DNA of 64,000 nucleotides from Lepisosteus oculatus (taxonomy: Eukaryota; Chordata; Actinopteri; Semionotiformes; Lepisosteidae), in the NCBI RefSeq assembly GCF_040954835.1, contig NC_090697.1:15306001-15370000 (forward strand). Reading direction: 5' to 3'. Made by a program: the position numbers and the translations under genes. The number at the start of each line of letters is the position of its first letter. The first letter of the stretch is position 1. The notes beneath the pieces were generated by a model, which made no database searches, was not told the origin of the DNA, and saw only the letters and a list, made by a program, of their open reading frames with translations. Below are positions 1 to 12,762 of this stretch, piece after piece.

Positions 1-3000
1 AGGTACATGTATCACTAGACATTATCATGCTGTGTAATTCCTTTTTTTTGTGCCAACATAAAGTATTTGTAAAGATACCTTTAGTGAAACCAGAAAATAG
101 GTTATGCCATTAAATTTAAATGATTATACCACATCAAAACAGGTAGAATCCCTAATGTAACAGGAAAGGAAAAAAGCAAAGCACATTTTTCATCTTGCAT
201 GGTGACCCTGATTTGGAAATACAGTGTGACCAAATTTACTGAACAAATGTGGCTTATGGTTTAATGATGATTAGAATAGATATATAAAACCTCAAATATA
301 GTTTCCAATTTATCTGACGGCAGTTTTATATTGACTTTATTGCAGTCACAAAATAAACAGTTTTATTAGGTATTTATATGAATATTTCAGTTTATTTACT
401 ACAGTATAGTAGAAAGACCAGAATTATTCTTTGTGTTCTTCATTTTTTCTTTTCCAAAGAAAAAAGGTTATTTTTTTATGTTTTTAATGTCTTTGAAGTG
501 TATATTTTTACATGGCTACAGTTACAGGTTAGCAAAATGCACAGCTGTATACAGTAAATGTGAATCGCTTTAGTTAAATGAGTTTAATTAAATTTAAGAA
601 AAATCAGTTGTGTTCAAGCTGTGTGTGTCTGTTCATAACAGGACAAAACACTGCAAGACAATTAGCATTACTGTAGGCTTTGTCATGTACAGAAAAGTTA
701 AAATTCCCAACTCTGTTTTAATTGAAAATAGATGTTGTGACTATTCATAAAACAGACACCAGAAGTAGAGGATACAAATGGAAATGAAAGTACAGGCTTA
801 TTCAAGCAAAAAGAGAAATGGGGAAATGCAGTATAGAGTGCTTTAAAGAGAGGTTGAGTTTTTCCGCTGTACCAAGTCTCAAAGCATTGTAGGTTAAGCA
901 CCAGTATTTACAGGTTTCAGTGTGCTATAGCCATACTATTGAATACATTCACATTGTATGAGTATGGACTCAGGATATTAATAAATGTTTGCAATCGACA
1001 TTTCATTTGATGAACCTTTTCATTTCTTCATTTTATTTCTTCAGCATAACATTTTTACCATATCTGTAATGGAGTCCTGTTTCTTCTTATATATATTTTT
1101 TTATTTTATCAGTTTCCTCAAAAACACTTCTCAAATTTGTCTGAGGAATGTTTCATAGAGCAGAAACGAAGGGTTGCACAATATGTTGAACTTGGTCACA
1201 TCTGGAGGGCTTCCTCAATTCCTCAGATTAAGGACAAGAGGGATCTTTTTGATAGATTTTAAATAATATAGTAAAAAAATAAACAGCTGATATTATTCTA
1301 AAAAAAACTGAGTGCACTCACAATAAAACATGAAGCAAGGCAAGAAGCTCGTATTAAGGGGTCCATTAAGAAGCATGCTGTGAAAAAGCAGCACTGAAAC
1401 ATATGAATGTTTAAACCCATGCTAACGTCACCAAACTAAACATCATCATCCTAATTCCTTGCGTTTATATAGAAATTTTAATCCCGAAGAATTTCAAAGC
1501 TTCTTAAATGTAGTAGGAGATCCGCTTTATCACTGAAGTACAGCATCCAGCTGGGTTGATTTTGTATTAGTATGTATTCGACGTTATGGGTTTGAAAGCA
1601 GTTTTAAAATAGGAGCTCCTTTGGTGCTGAAAACTGATTGGAGTAGCTGTTCTTACAGTCCTTCATGTTAACATAGAATGGATCAGACAAGCAAATTGTA
1701 ATTCAGAAAGAGTCGGAGGAGAAGACCCAGCTATTCATGCAGGTGACATATTAAGATCCTGGAAGAGCATCAATTCATCAGCTTTGTCATCAGCTGTAAT
1801 GTGCTCGAGGGAGAAAACAAGCAATAAGGGACAAAAAATGACAACAGCTTATTGTTTTGAAAATGACAGCAAAATAAAACCGCTCCAGACAACACTGTAT
1901 CTTTCAACATTGTTTTGAGTGATTAGCAAATGCTTGTGGAGCTGCAATGTGCATGTGAAAAAATGTTCATTCGATCTTCTGAATCTTTGTGCAGCACTAG
2001 TTTGTTGATTTTCAATTGCATTAGCAGCCTAAGTTTAGCCAAGATTTTACCACATTTTATTGGATAATTTATCTCGCTTAAACTGCACATTAAAATGCTG
2101 TTCTTCTTTAAAAAGTAGTCTGGTGATTATTTGGAACAGATGTGTGTGCTGTACTCAAATAACTCACCTCTAAATTGATCCAAATTATTTGTTTTTGCTT
2201 TATTGTAAATGCTTTTTTTTTTCATTTTAATGTGGTGTTATAAAATTACCCTTATTTCAATAATAGTCAGATAATTAAGAAAACGAGATAGTCCCAGTTT
2301 TGCCGATGAAGTCTGGATATTTATCCAGGATGTAAATCAGGACTAATTATTGGAATAATACAACTTTTCTTCCATGTATGTATCATAAACATAATGATAC
2401 ATATAAAATTTAATTAAATCTTTAAAAGAACATCTCAAAAAGAGTGCACAGTATGTTGTGAATTCTCAGGAGCTTATCTGTGCTCTTTTTGAACACTGTT
2501 AGTTCTTGTTTTCATCCCCTGCACATATCATTGGCATCCTGTTAGGTAAAACAGGAAGAATAATTAGGCTGTAAACATGCATTTAATTTAAGGTCTACAC
2601 AATGAGCCAGATGAGAATAGCACATTGTGACACAACACACAAAAAATGCTTGTGACATATAAATCTGATTTATATTGTATATATGTAAAAGGAAGGTATG
2701 AGACTGGACTTTCATGAATTTATACTAAAGAGCATTAAAACACAACAAATGTTAATGTATCCAGTTCTCTTTTGCTACATTTTTAATGTTTCTCAGTGTA
2801 TAAGCAAGTACATTGTCACTAAAGAAAATTATAATAGTGTTAGCGCTGAATGGAAAAGTGTTACTGCATATCAAAAGATATTAGAGAACAAAAATCTAAA
2901 ATGGGTATTGAAAATGACTCATAAAAGACTCCCCATTTGTTTATCCATTTCAGTCTCGGAATTCAAGTTAGTGTAGGTCAGGATGCTTTTAAGTCTAAAG

Positions 3001-4377
3001 ATTAGATCTCGAGGTGGAAACAACAGGTTTTTTAAATGAATGAAAACCACAGAAATCTGTGGGAGTTCAATTTACCTATTTTACAGTAAAAACGTGTCCT
3101 GTGTGACAAAGAGCACTGATAGTGGGGAGGGGGATAGTATTTCAGTTGTAGAGCAGCAAAATCTAAAAATCAGGACTGACATTTCATTGTCATTGGTATT
3201 TTTGCATTTATTTTCATCACTTGCAACAGTGGGATTTAAATCATTTATTTATGAAGGCACAAAGCTTATTGAAAGTCAAATGTAAGTAAAGTGTAAGTAA
3301 AAGAAAAAGATCTACATCTTTTTCAGAAAGAATTAAAACTTGCTTATGATCCAATATGTTCCTTAGGTAATTCAGATAAAACTAGCCGTTCCCTGTTTTC
3401 TCACTTCTGTTGAGAAAAGCCTGTTAAATCTGATTTAATTAAGGAGACCTCAGACATCGTTATATACTGTAGTCAGGCCGTCTTTTGCCCTGTCAAAACT
3501 AGTCACTGGATATTTCTGAAATTCTGTCCAGACGCACTAAGGTACCACTGCAACATTGTAGGAAAATAGTATCAGCATACTAAGCAAAAGCCACTCCTAC
3601 TGACAAATTTGTGTTCACATAAAACACAGGAATTTAACTGAACTGAATTTAAGACTTTAAGGCTGCATTATATCTAAGGTCTTTTTTAAAGTATACATTT
3701 CTGTTTGAAATGAATTTGTTTTTTGCTTCCCTGTATTATAATTGTATTATAATTCCTTAACTTAGCTCTCACTGGAAAGCACCCTGTGAGAAACTGACTA
3801 AAACCAAATATTTCTGTTATAACACATTGAGTAGGTTGTATTGATGTATTTTACAGTGATAAGGCATATGAAGTATGAAATATGTACTGGCATTTAAAAA
3901 GTAGGACAGTGAAACACATTGCTCATTTATGGGACACAATTACAATGAGACTTCTTTACATTCATAAAACTCAAAATTTTTACTCACAATAATGTGCAGC
4001 CCACTATTTTCTTATCTTTTAGGTAAGTACAGCTGTAATGTCCGTTGAAAATTCGACTTTTTTCCATATACAGTACCTGTAATGTGTAAAATTATATTTA
4101 TATACAATATCTAAATGCTGTTCATATAAATAATATTAAATGTATATTTATTGATGTGAAAATGAGTGTTGACACATTGTATTTTTGTGATAAGAGTGGG
4201 GCCTGATCTAATAAAAATACATTTTGTCACAAAACCCACATAATAAATAATTCTACCGAAAACTATCCTTTCTGCAAAACTGTTCTTACCTGACCTTGCT
4301 TGCTATTTTACCATTGTTTTGTAATCGCACATGTCCGTTTGAAATAGATCCATCCAACTATTTTTTTACTAATACAG
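1..4377. other. Non-coding, AT-rich stretch with no recognisable gene
   Basis: I see no supported gene, RNA gene or clear transposon here. The open frames are short and show no family resemblance or splice context. The sequence is AT-rich and CpG-poor, with poly-T runs and scattered TACAGTA/TACTGTA words. It may be intergenic DNA or an intron of a gene outside the window. Confidence 0.5.
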
Positions 4378-4512
4378 GATCACAGGGGGAGTTGGAGAAA
4401 TGGGTGAAGGGTAGGGTACACCAAGGTCCCTTGCAGGGCAGACACACATTCACACCAGGGCCAGTTTGGTCAGAAGCCAGTTCACCTACCAGTATGTCTT
4501 TGGACTGCAACT
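4378..4512 (-). repeat. tRNA-derived SINE fragment (3' body)
   Basis: On the minus strand this matches the body of a common fish tRNA-type SINE: a 'gggtacacc' block, a 'gcagggcagacaca' block, 'cacaccagggccag' and 'cctaccagtatgtctttggactg'. The same ordered blocks recur at 42250-42440 and 46370-46640 (both minus) and, in the other orientation, at 55700-55985. The tRNA-like head is missing, so this copy is truncated. Confidence 0.6.
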
Positions 4513-4840
4513 AAAAGAAACAATAGTAATCTATTAAAATAACCATGAATCCCTCCTCTGCGTCCAGCCTTGCAGTGTCTCTCTCTGTGATGATCACGCC
4601 CCACTGTAAGGAAATAGGCAGTAAAACTGTCCCTGTCAGAGAGCCTGTAAAGATGTCTCCAGCCCGTCATTCCCCACACCACTGACACAGAACCAGGAGT
4701 GTCCGTTACAATACGAGAACAAGACTGTGTTGAGATGCAGATGCTGCGTAGTGGGTAAAGCAAGAGCTGACAGCAAGGAGAGGCTCTCTTACTAGATCGA
4801 TTCATCTCACAATCCTAGTTTGTTGCACCACTAATTTACG

Positions 4841-4880
4841 ATTATGATTATTATTAATAATAATAATAGTAATAATAATA
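4841..4880. repeat. Imperfect (ATT/AAT)n microsatellite
   Basis: A run of ATT/AAT triplets with a few interruptions. Confidence 0.8.
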
Positions 4881-5440
4881 CACCTACATTGTGACCATTG
4901 CATAATCATTATCTACTCATTAATGAGATAGTTGGTCATGAGTATGATTTAACCTGCTGAATGCCAATTCTGGCAAAAATCAAGATAGAGAAATATAGAA
5001 TAACCAATAAGTCAATCAAGAGATCATCTCTGTGTCATTAAAATGTTGGAGGCTGGACTTCACCACATGTGGGACATCAGCAGTGGAGTAGTCTTTTTTT
5101 AGTGACAAATCAAGGTTTTGCATAAACCACCCTGACAGACGTCAGCGAGAGTGGCACAGACATGCAGGATGATATACTCATTCATTGTTTTCTACAACGG
5201 ACCAATCAAGGGGATGAAGTGTGATGCTCAAGGCAGGAGTGTCTATTCGCTACAGATCTCTTCTTGTAGTGATTGATGTCAACTGCCTTCATGGAGCTAC
5301 ATTGATCTAGTTGTCACTTGCTGTCTCTCCTGTGGGACATGACAACATTCCAGTGGGTCAACCCACATCTTCATCTTGCGTATTGCAATCACACAAGGGA
5401 CAACCTGTCACATTGGAATGCCTTTGAATGTTGAATATTA

Positions 5441-5860
5441 ATTCCTTATACTTATATAGCACTTTTCTGGACACTCCACTCAAAGCGCTTTATACTGTAG
5501 GTAATGGGGACTCTCTTCCACCACCACCTGGATGATGTGACAGCAGCCATAGTGCACCAGGATGCACACCACACATCAACTCTCAGTGGGAAGGAGAACA
5601 GAGTGATGGGGATTATTAGGAGGCCATGATCGGTAAAGGCCAATGGGAAATTTGGCCAGGACGCCAGGGTAACACCCCTATTCTTTTATAGGAATGCCTT
5701 GGGATTTTTAATGACCACTGAGAGTTGGAACCCTCGTTTTTCATCTCTTCTGAAGGATGACTCATACAGACTGCTGGGTGAGCAGCCCCTGCTGGCCCCA
5801 TTAACCTCTTCCAGGTGCAACCTTAGGCTTCTCAGGAGGTCTCCCATGAGCTTCAGGAGG
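5441..5860 (-). repeat. 5S-rRNA-derived SINE, nearly full copy, minus strand
   Basis: Read on the minus strand, the left end keeps the 5S rRNA internal-promoter-like block (gaagctcatgggagacctcc). A conserved body follows ('gtcattaaaaatcccaaggc', 'cctggccaaatttcccattg', 'ggcctcctaataatcccc') and then an L2-like 3' tail ('aaagcgctttgagtgg', 'gtgctatataagt'). The same body is at 17305-17858 on the plus strand, and the tail alone is at 12246-12330. Such SINEs carry a pol III promoter taken from 5S rRNA and are moved by a partner LINE. Confidence 0.85.
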
Positions 5861-8800
5861 TTGCCAATTGTGAGTTGCAGGGTGATATAGCTGCTGGCTT
5901 TTAGGATAATGTGGGTTCATTTGTGGCTTCTAGCGCTCTGGAACCAGTGAACAGGTACATATGTATGTAGCTGTATGAGAGTTATAGAACAAAATCCCAC
6001 AGGACAGTAACTGCAACATGATTTAAAGTATTCATCACCAGCAAGCAACAACAAAAGTGTACAGTTTGTATGACTTCCAGTCACTGCCACACACCTTACT
6101 AGCTGTCATTAAAAAATCGAGGCTATTAATGCTGGTAGGCTAGAGTACTTAAAAAGTGAAACTAAATCCGTATTACACTACTGTCCCTGAGACAGTCTTG
6201 ATGTCTTCTTAAATGTGACATGACATGAATGTCATTTGACATACAGCAATTATTCATACAGTCATTATGTTCATATTGTTTCTTTAAAAAGTGTTTTCAA
6301 TGACTCTCACCTCACTTCAACTGCAATAATTGCTGTCCAGTTTTGCTTTGCCATTCCATTGCTTCTAAGGCTGCTTCTAAAGTGGTCAGTTTCCTATTAA
6401 GATTTTTAACAATATTCCAAAACAATCATGAATGAAACATTCACAATCAGTTTGTTGAGTCTCTTATTTTGAATCTGCAAAATCTGTAGACTGTGTTCAC
6501 TTGCCTCCAAGGTTTTAAGAACCCCATTTGAGAAAAATATCTTCCTATGCTGCATTGTTCACAGTGTCCTGCAGGTAAACTTATGCAGAGCACCATTTAT
6601 CTCAAAATAAAAAGACCTGATTTCTCTGTAATATCCTCTTTAGACCCAGCCTTGTGCAACGTGATGTGCTAATGAACAAGATAAAAGCATTCTGCAGAAC
6701 TGAAATTCTAAAAGGGTATGACCTAGTTATTGCTAGGTAATATATTTTATACATTACTGAGTCTTTATTCTATACAACAATAAATTACCAAGGTACCATT
6801 ATTTTACCATTTCACTTAAATTGATCCATAATAGATATAAATACCTGTCAACTAAATTCCACTGACAAAAGCTTGGATTCTATTTTAGAAAATCTTTCTT
6901 CATTACTTTTTTTTTGTGGTGAGCGTATTTAATTGAACAGCAATACCAAAATGGCAGAGCAAAAACAGTTGTGATTTTGTTGAAACAATGTGTTCCCAAC
7001 ATAATGGGGTGGGGGTGTCAATTCTGAAAAAAAGTACAAAAGATACAGGTTCAAGTTCTACAATAGTACCAACTCAGATGTACGCATTAGATGTACGCCA
7101 GATAAACAAAAATTACCACAAAAACCACAAAAGGTGTTAGCTTGCCCAGATATCTGAAAAGTGTGAAACGCACAGACCATTTGTCTTACCAGGCTGTGCA
7201 AAACCATGCTGTTCCTGTGGCAGGTTTTCAGAGAAGCCCTCACCCCGACCCCTGTGATGTCATTTCACCAAAAACCACACCAGTGCTCGAGAACACTAAC
7301 TATCACTATCACAGCTTTTCTTGACCCATGTACTTTCTGTAACATGGCACTGATGGGGTTTTTTTCCCCAGGTATGGGCCTCCGATCTTCAACCACTGTC
7401 AACATTAACCAAATTTGAGTTCACTATTTTAAAAATGTTTTATAGATTTAACCACTGCATTTTTTATTTGTATAATGAGGTGCAGTCTGCGTGTTACCAG
7501 AAACCACGTGAGGGCACCTACGTACAGACACTGGATCTGTTCAATTCAGATTTTTTTTTTAGTAATCATTAACATTAGTATTCTATAAAACATCTACATA
7601 GAAATACTGTATATACTGTACACAGTGTAAAATGGAAGGAACATAATTTTTAGACATTTCCCCTGGATATTTGTATTTTGTGTCTGCTGATGAATCCACA
7701 GTGCATTCAAAATCAAACCCACCCACCTGCAGTTATCAGGGTAAATGAAACCTTAAAACTATGATGTTGCTTCTTCTACAGTACATGTCTGTGAGACTCC
7801 TGAAATTGTGCTCAGTAAGATATCAAGCTATTTTTTTTTCAAATTGTACTCAGAAAATAGATGACATGGCAATTTGAATATTTCCAACCACATAATGTGC
7901 ATTGGTGCTTTTTTTTAAAAAAAGCCGCGTGCTGTTACATCAGCTTTTTATGTGCAAAACAGAAGCTTTAATTTTGTGTCTTTAACTTTTCACATTTTTT
8001 TTTCACTATGAATGAAAGTCATACATTGTCAGCTATGTTCATGTCAAATTGTAAACTTCAGAATACCAATTATAATATTTTGCTGCCAATATAAGTAATT
8101 ATGTCCTGTTACAACTCCCAATTATTGTCTTGTAGCAACCTTTAGCTTTTCCATTTTTAATAAATGTTTTTAAATTAAATTTGAAAGCATTTGTTAAACA
8201 AAACAATTTAAAGTCTTTACAAAACATACCATAATTTTGTTAGACAGCATGATCCAGTGTTTGGACCTTGATTCTAGTATTTCAAGAACTAAGTAATTAT
8301 AAAGTTAACAATGACACCCAGTGCTTAATGTCACTTAAAATAAGTGTGAATTAACACTCTGTACCTTTCCTTCAGAAAAGTATAGTATTAAGCCAAAAAG
8401 CAAGTAATGTAAATTCACCACATTTCTGTGTGTAATAGGGGTTGTGATTCTAAGACTGAAAGAGATCTAGACCCCAGATATAGGACTGAAAAAAAAGGAA
8501 ACAGCCCCATAAACAATTTGGTGTAAGAATATTCCCCCCTCCCACAGGTCATTATTCCATCAGTAATAATAAAATCTAAAATGGATATTGAATTGATTTT
8601 GGATTTGCCTGATTATCAGTTTGCTACCTTATTTTTTTAACAGGAGGAGCTGAAAGTAATTTGTGGTTCTCTAGAGAAGAGAATGAACTGAAGCTCTGCA
8701 GATCACAGCTTGTCAGACTTCCTGGTGGCTGAGTGCACATGAAGTACGGACTGTTCCCACATCTTTATTTTCATCAGAAATACAGAAAATATACAATATA

Positions 8801-11800
8801 ATTCCAACATAATATACAGCATACTTCTTTAATTCAACAACCTGCCTTTGCCCATTTTCTTGAGCAATAAAAAAGAAGAAACAAGGCATAAGGTAAGTAA
8901 GAATTTTTATACAGATATTATCTAACAATTTGTTGAATGTAAACAAAACTAAATACAAATATATATCAAATATACCAAACAATGGTGAAAAGCTAGATAA
9001 GTTGATTTCTTATGGAATATGTACACAACTCCCAAAAAAAATAACACGCAATATCTAATACATTATAATAATTTGTACCCCCCCAATAATCATCTTTGTT
9101 TGAATTAAATACAGGGTTATTTGGTTTATAAACATTTGAGACATTTTAAAAACTTACAAACAGTCTCATATCATACTTTTTTTCTTTGTGACAGTTGCTT
9201 CTTTTGAATGTGCAACTTTCTGTTTTTTTCGTAGTTTTTTTCTTTCCATGTTACCATCTATTTTTCAATTCCCTCTCTCTTTAAAAAATATCTCTATATT
9301 ATATCTTACAGTCTGCACTTCAATGGGCTGTAATGCAGAATACTGTAATTGCACAACTTGAATAAATACAAACTTTCCAGTTATAAGTGTTTTGTGGGGC
9401 CAATGACTTTTGTGCAATGGGGAGCTATGTGAGTATTTATACAGTAACGACGTCAGAAAATTGAGTTACATCTACACAAATATGGCACTCTAGGACTCTC
9501 AATATGTTGTTGTTTTTAGTCAACATTATAAACTCTTTGGTGATGGTTGGGTGGAATATGAAATACTATTATTGCTTTTCACTTGGGGTTTTGAAAGGAC
9601 ACCACACTGCCAGTTTTAGTAACACCTTCCAGTTGTATATGTAAAACTGCATATAATCTGGATCTTTGCACATTTTTCTAAATCTAGCCACTGTAGCACA
9701 TGTAGCAAATTAAAGAGAAGTGTACAAAAAAGCCTCTGGGGAGGAGCCAATTTCTGTGAGCAGAGATGAAAATGTAGTAGTAAAGAATGAAACTTCAAAA
9801 GAGAATTATGTTAATCCCATTACAGACCGTACAGTACATCAAACACTAAATCACAAATGAAGTCTTGCCATGCACTATACAAGACTAGTAGGGAATTCTT
9901 TGGAACAACTTCCTGTTGATTCTTAGTTTCCTGGACTTTTCAAAAGTCAATTCTGATTGACCTGCATCACAGGTAGAGATTTAAATTAACCGTATCCAGC
10001 TGCTTTCTTTCTGGTTCTTTTCAATGCAGATGTGTATGAGACATTCATTTTGTGACTGTGTCTTTTTTAATGAGAAGTAATTTGGATCACTGGGTTACAT
10101 ACTGCGTGCACATATAACTACAAGTCAAATAAAATCACAGAAGTCAAATGTAATTTGGAAGAGCGGGTATGTTAAATCGGAAAATAAAAACTAGCCAACA
10201 TCTGGGAATTTCTATGAGGATGCCTACTGTACAATCTCTGCTAACTAATAGCACCTCCATTAGAAAGACAAAAACAAAAAGTGGATGCAATATGCAGCCT
10301 TCAGACTGCTCACATCTTACACAGGCTACACCATTAGCTAATTCTAGCAAGCTAAAAATAAATATGTAACAAACTAGACCTCTGTTTTGAACAATATTTA
10401 AACTGTGTAAGTACCTTATGTGAATAAACACTGTGGAAAACACCTAACACACTACTCTTGTTTCTTAATACCAATTGATATTTTAAACACAATTATGGAT
10501 GTACAGAAGAGGTGCTTTCTTGAACATTTTTTTCTGTTCACGTAAAAAGCAATACTTACTCATTATGTCATTGCTCTCACTTAATTTATAGAGGGAATAT
10601 TCATTTTCAGGCCAATCTTTAACTATCCCAGTTGCTCTTTATTTCCCTGTTTTGTCATGTGATGAATAACACGCCTTCAAAGTGAATATGCCATTATTTA
10701 ATGAAATACTTTAAGTGATGTGCAGTAAGTACAGCCAAATTACTGTGTGGAAAAAAATGCTTTTAAAGTACATTTTTTAGGTAGACATTTAATACATTAT
10801 CGGAGGTTATCTATCATCACCAGATATCCAGATATGTATATAGAAACCGGTTAACAATACTACTTTTAGAATTAAAAGTTGATAGGATATAAGGAGACAT
10901 TATGAATATTTTAAATTTAGTATTTCTACATTTATTATTGGCAAACACAATCTAATTAAAAAAATAATATCATTATTTTATTGGCAATAATCACCACATT
11001 TAAGTTAGTCATTTTTTAGATTTTCACCCTATGTATTACCTACTATATTATAGACTCAACTCTTTTAGTAACCCGATATTGTGCATTAAGGCAAGTCGGT
11101 GATATAATCGCAAACAAGCAGAGGTTGTAACTGCTTCTTAAAATACAATACACAATAAGTTTCTTATATTTATTGTCACCAGACAGTGACATTGTACATG
11201 TTTGTCTTCAATGAGAATAAGGACCATTTAGAGGGAACAATTTTTTTTAATGGTTTCTCAGGAAGTTAGCATTTTTACTGATAACCCAGATCCACCTCTT
11301 TATGTGACATCAGACTGGTCATTTCCTTCATTTTGCTTTTGTAATTTAACATCTCAATACAACATTGATAAAAAGTACGGAATTCTTCTCCAAAATCAAA
11401 ATGCTACTTAGAGGCTGGAATGAGCTGAGCTAACAGTGGTCTCTTTGTGAAAAAGAAAACAGAGGATTTCCCTACAAAATCACCTGTGAGCTTTGCTGGC
11501 ATAGAGGGAACACCTGCTCCACCACAGAACAGAACTGAAACACTGGTTTAAATTGAGGCATAGTAATTATTTCCACTATATTTTCTTCAGACATGGCCGG
11601 AAGTTGTATCTGTATTTCAGGTCGGTTTGGGCCGATGTCTTGTTTCTTATAGCATACTCCAGGCCCCTGTTGCCCCCAGATGAATGTAACCAGAATTATA
11701 TAATTGGCAGAGAAGCTCCAGTTCTCAGGTGCACACAGAGGCAGAGTGAGGAGAAGTGAAACAAGTCAAAGGAGCTCCTTAATTGGAGTATAAACAGCTT

Positions 11801-11844
11801 TATGTAGAAAGAATTTCAGATTTCTTTTTAGAGTCAAATCAGGG
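5861..11844. other. Non-coding stretch without recognisable gene or complete repeat
   Basis: About 6 kb with only short open frames lacking family resemblance. It contains homopolymer A/T runs and TACAGTA/TACTGTA words. I found no splice-consistent exons or RNA genes. Confidence 0.45.
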
Positions 11845-12010
11845 CAGCATGGAGGCAGGGCGATTAGTGCTGCTGCCTTACAGGTCCAGGGTCCTAGGTT
11901 TAGTAGTGCCTTTAGACACCTGGTTGTGTGGTGTGTGCGAGCTCTTTTTTTTCAATGTTAAGGTAGGTTTGCTCCGGGTGCTCGTCTTTTTTTTCAATGT
12001 TAAGCATGAT
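11845..12010 (+). repeat. tRNA-derived SINE head fragment with internal duplication
   Basis: The start (gggcagcatggaggcagggc, then 'ttagtgctgctgccttaca') matches the tRNA-like head of the SINE family seen at 55700. The body is disrupted by a 19-bp word, a T8 run plus 'caatgttaag', present twice (about 11944-11962 and 11986-12004) around the usual 'gctccgggtgctc' block. Confidence 0.6.
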
Positions 12011-12245
12011 AAGAATCAAGAAAAAAAGCACAGTAAGCGCTTCTATGAAAGTCCCACAATGACCCACTTATCAAGTGAAAAATGCCTTCCTGCTGTCGGT
12101 ATGTTGCGGCAACACCTCTTGGGAACTTGCTAGCACCAGAGTCTCTTGCGCAATAATTTTAAGTTTTGTGTAGAGTACACAAGCAAGTATAGAGTAAACA
12201 TGCACAACCATAATACAGCAAACTAATTTACAGGAGATCCAAGTA

Positions 12246-12366
12246 AGAGTGTCTTTGGTGGAGGGGAGTCCCCATTACCTGTAAAGCGCTTTGAGCGGAG
12301 TGTCCAGAAAAGCGCTATATAAGTGTAAGCAATTATTAATTATTATTATTATTATTATTATTATTT
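12246..12366 (+). repeat. 5S-SINE 3' tail plus (ATT)n microsatellite
   Basis: Only the terminal part of the 5S-derived SINE is present: 'ggaggggagtccccattacc', 'gtaaagcgctttgagcggag', 'aagcgctatataagtgtaag'. It runs into a pure (ATT)n tract ending near 12366. This is a 5'-truncated copy of the kind made by LINE-type reverse transcription. Confidence 0.85.
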
Positions 12367-12369
12367 TCA

Positions 12370-12762
12370 AACACTACAGTAGAACTCTACGGTAGTGATT
12401 GACAACTTGATTGCATGGCAATACAAGGATGAAATAATCAGACCTCATTTGATTTCCTTCCTGGTGACATAGAAGGACAGCACCGTCTTCATACTCATTT
12501 GTTCTCATCTGTGTGATACAAAATACTGACAGTTATGAGGTGGATACCCTACTCTCCAGGCTCATCTCCCACAGAACATTTATAAAATGATCCAGCACAA
12601 CGCGTGGAATCTAGGGCTCAGATACCAGTGAACAGGCACAAGCCTATCCAGACTCTGCGAGAGGAATGGGAACTAATTCAAGCAATCTGGATTGCTTCTA
12701 ATGACTAAAATGAATTAGCATAATGGACACTGCATTGAACAGCTTTTAGGAAAACCAAAAAT
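12370..12762 (+). pseudogene. Tc1/mariner transposase relic (C-terminal half)
   Basis: Conceptual translation in shifting frames gives pieces resembling a Tc1-type transposase C-terminus: a segment like 'DEIIRPHLISFL', then 'PYSPGSSPTEHL' in the place of the Tc1 'PAYSPDMSPIEH' block that holds the last catalytic acidic residue, then 'QTLREEWELIQ', matching the usual 'LRxALxEEW' helix. Stops and frameshifts interrupt it, so it is dead. It directly follows the SINE tail and microsatellite. Confidence 0.6.

Noticed and set aside
5040-5430. Possible Tc1-type transposase N-terminal relic before the minus-strand 5S SINE
   Set aside because: The text has the feel of a decayed transposase, but no frame gives a convincing motif, so I could not support it.
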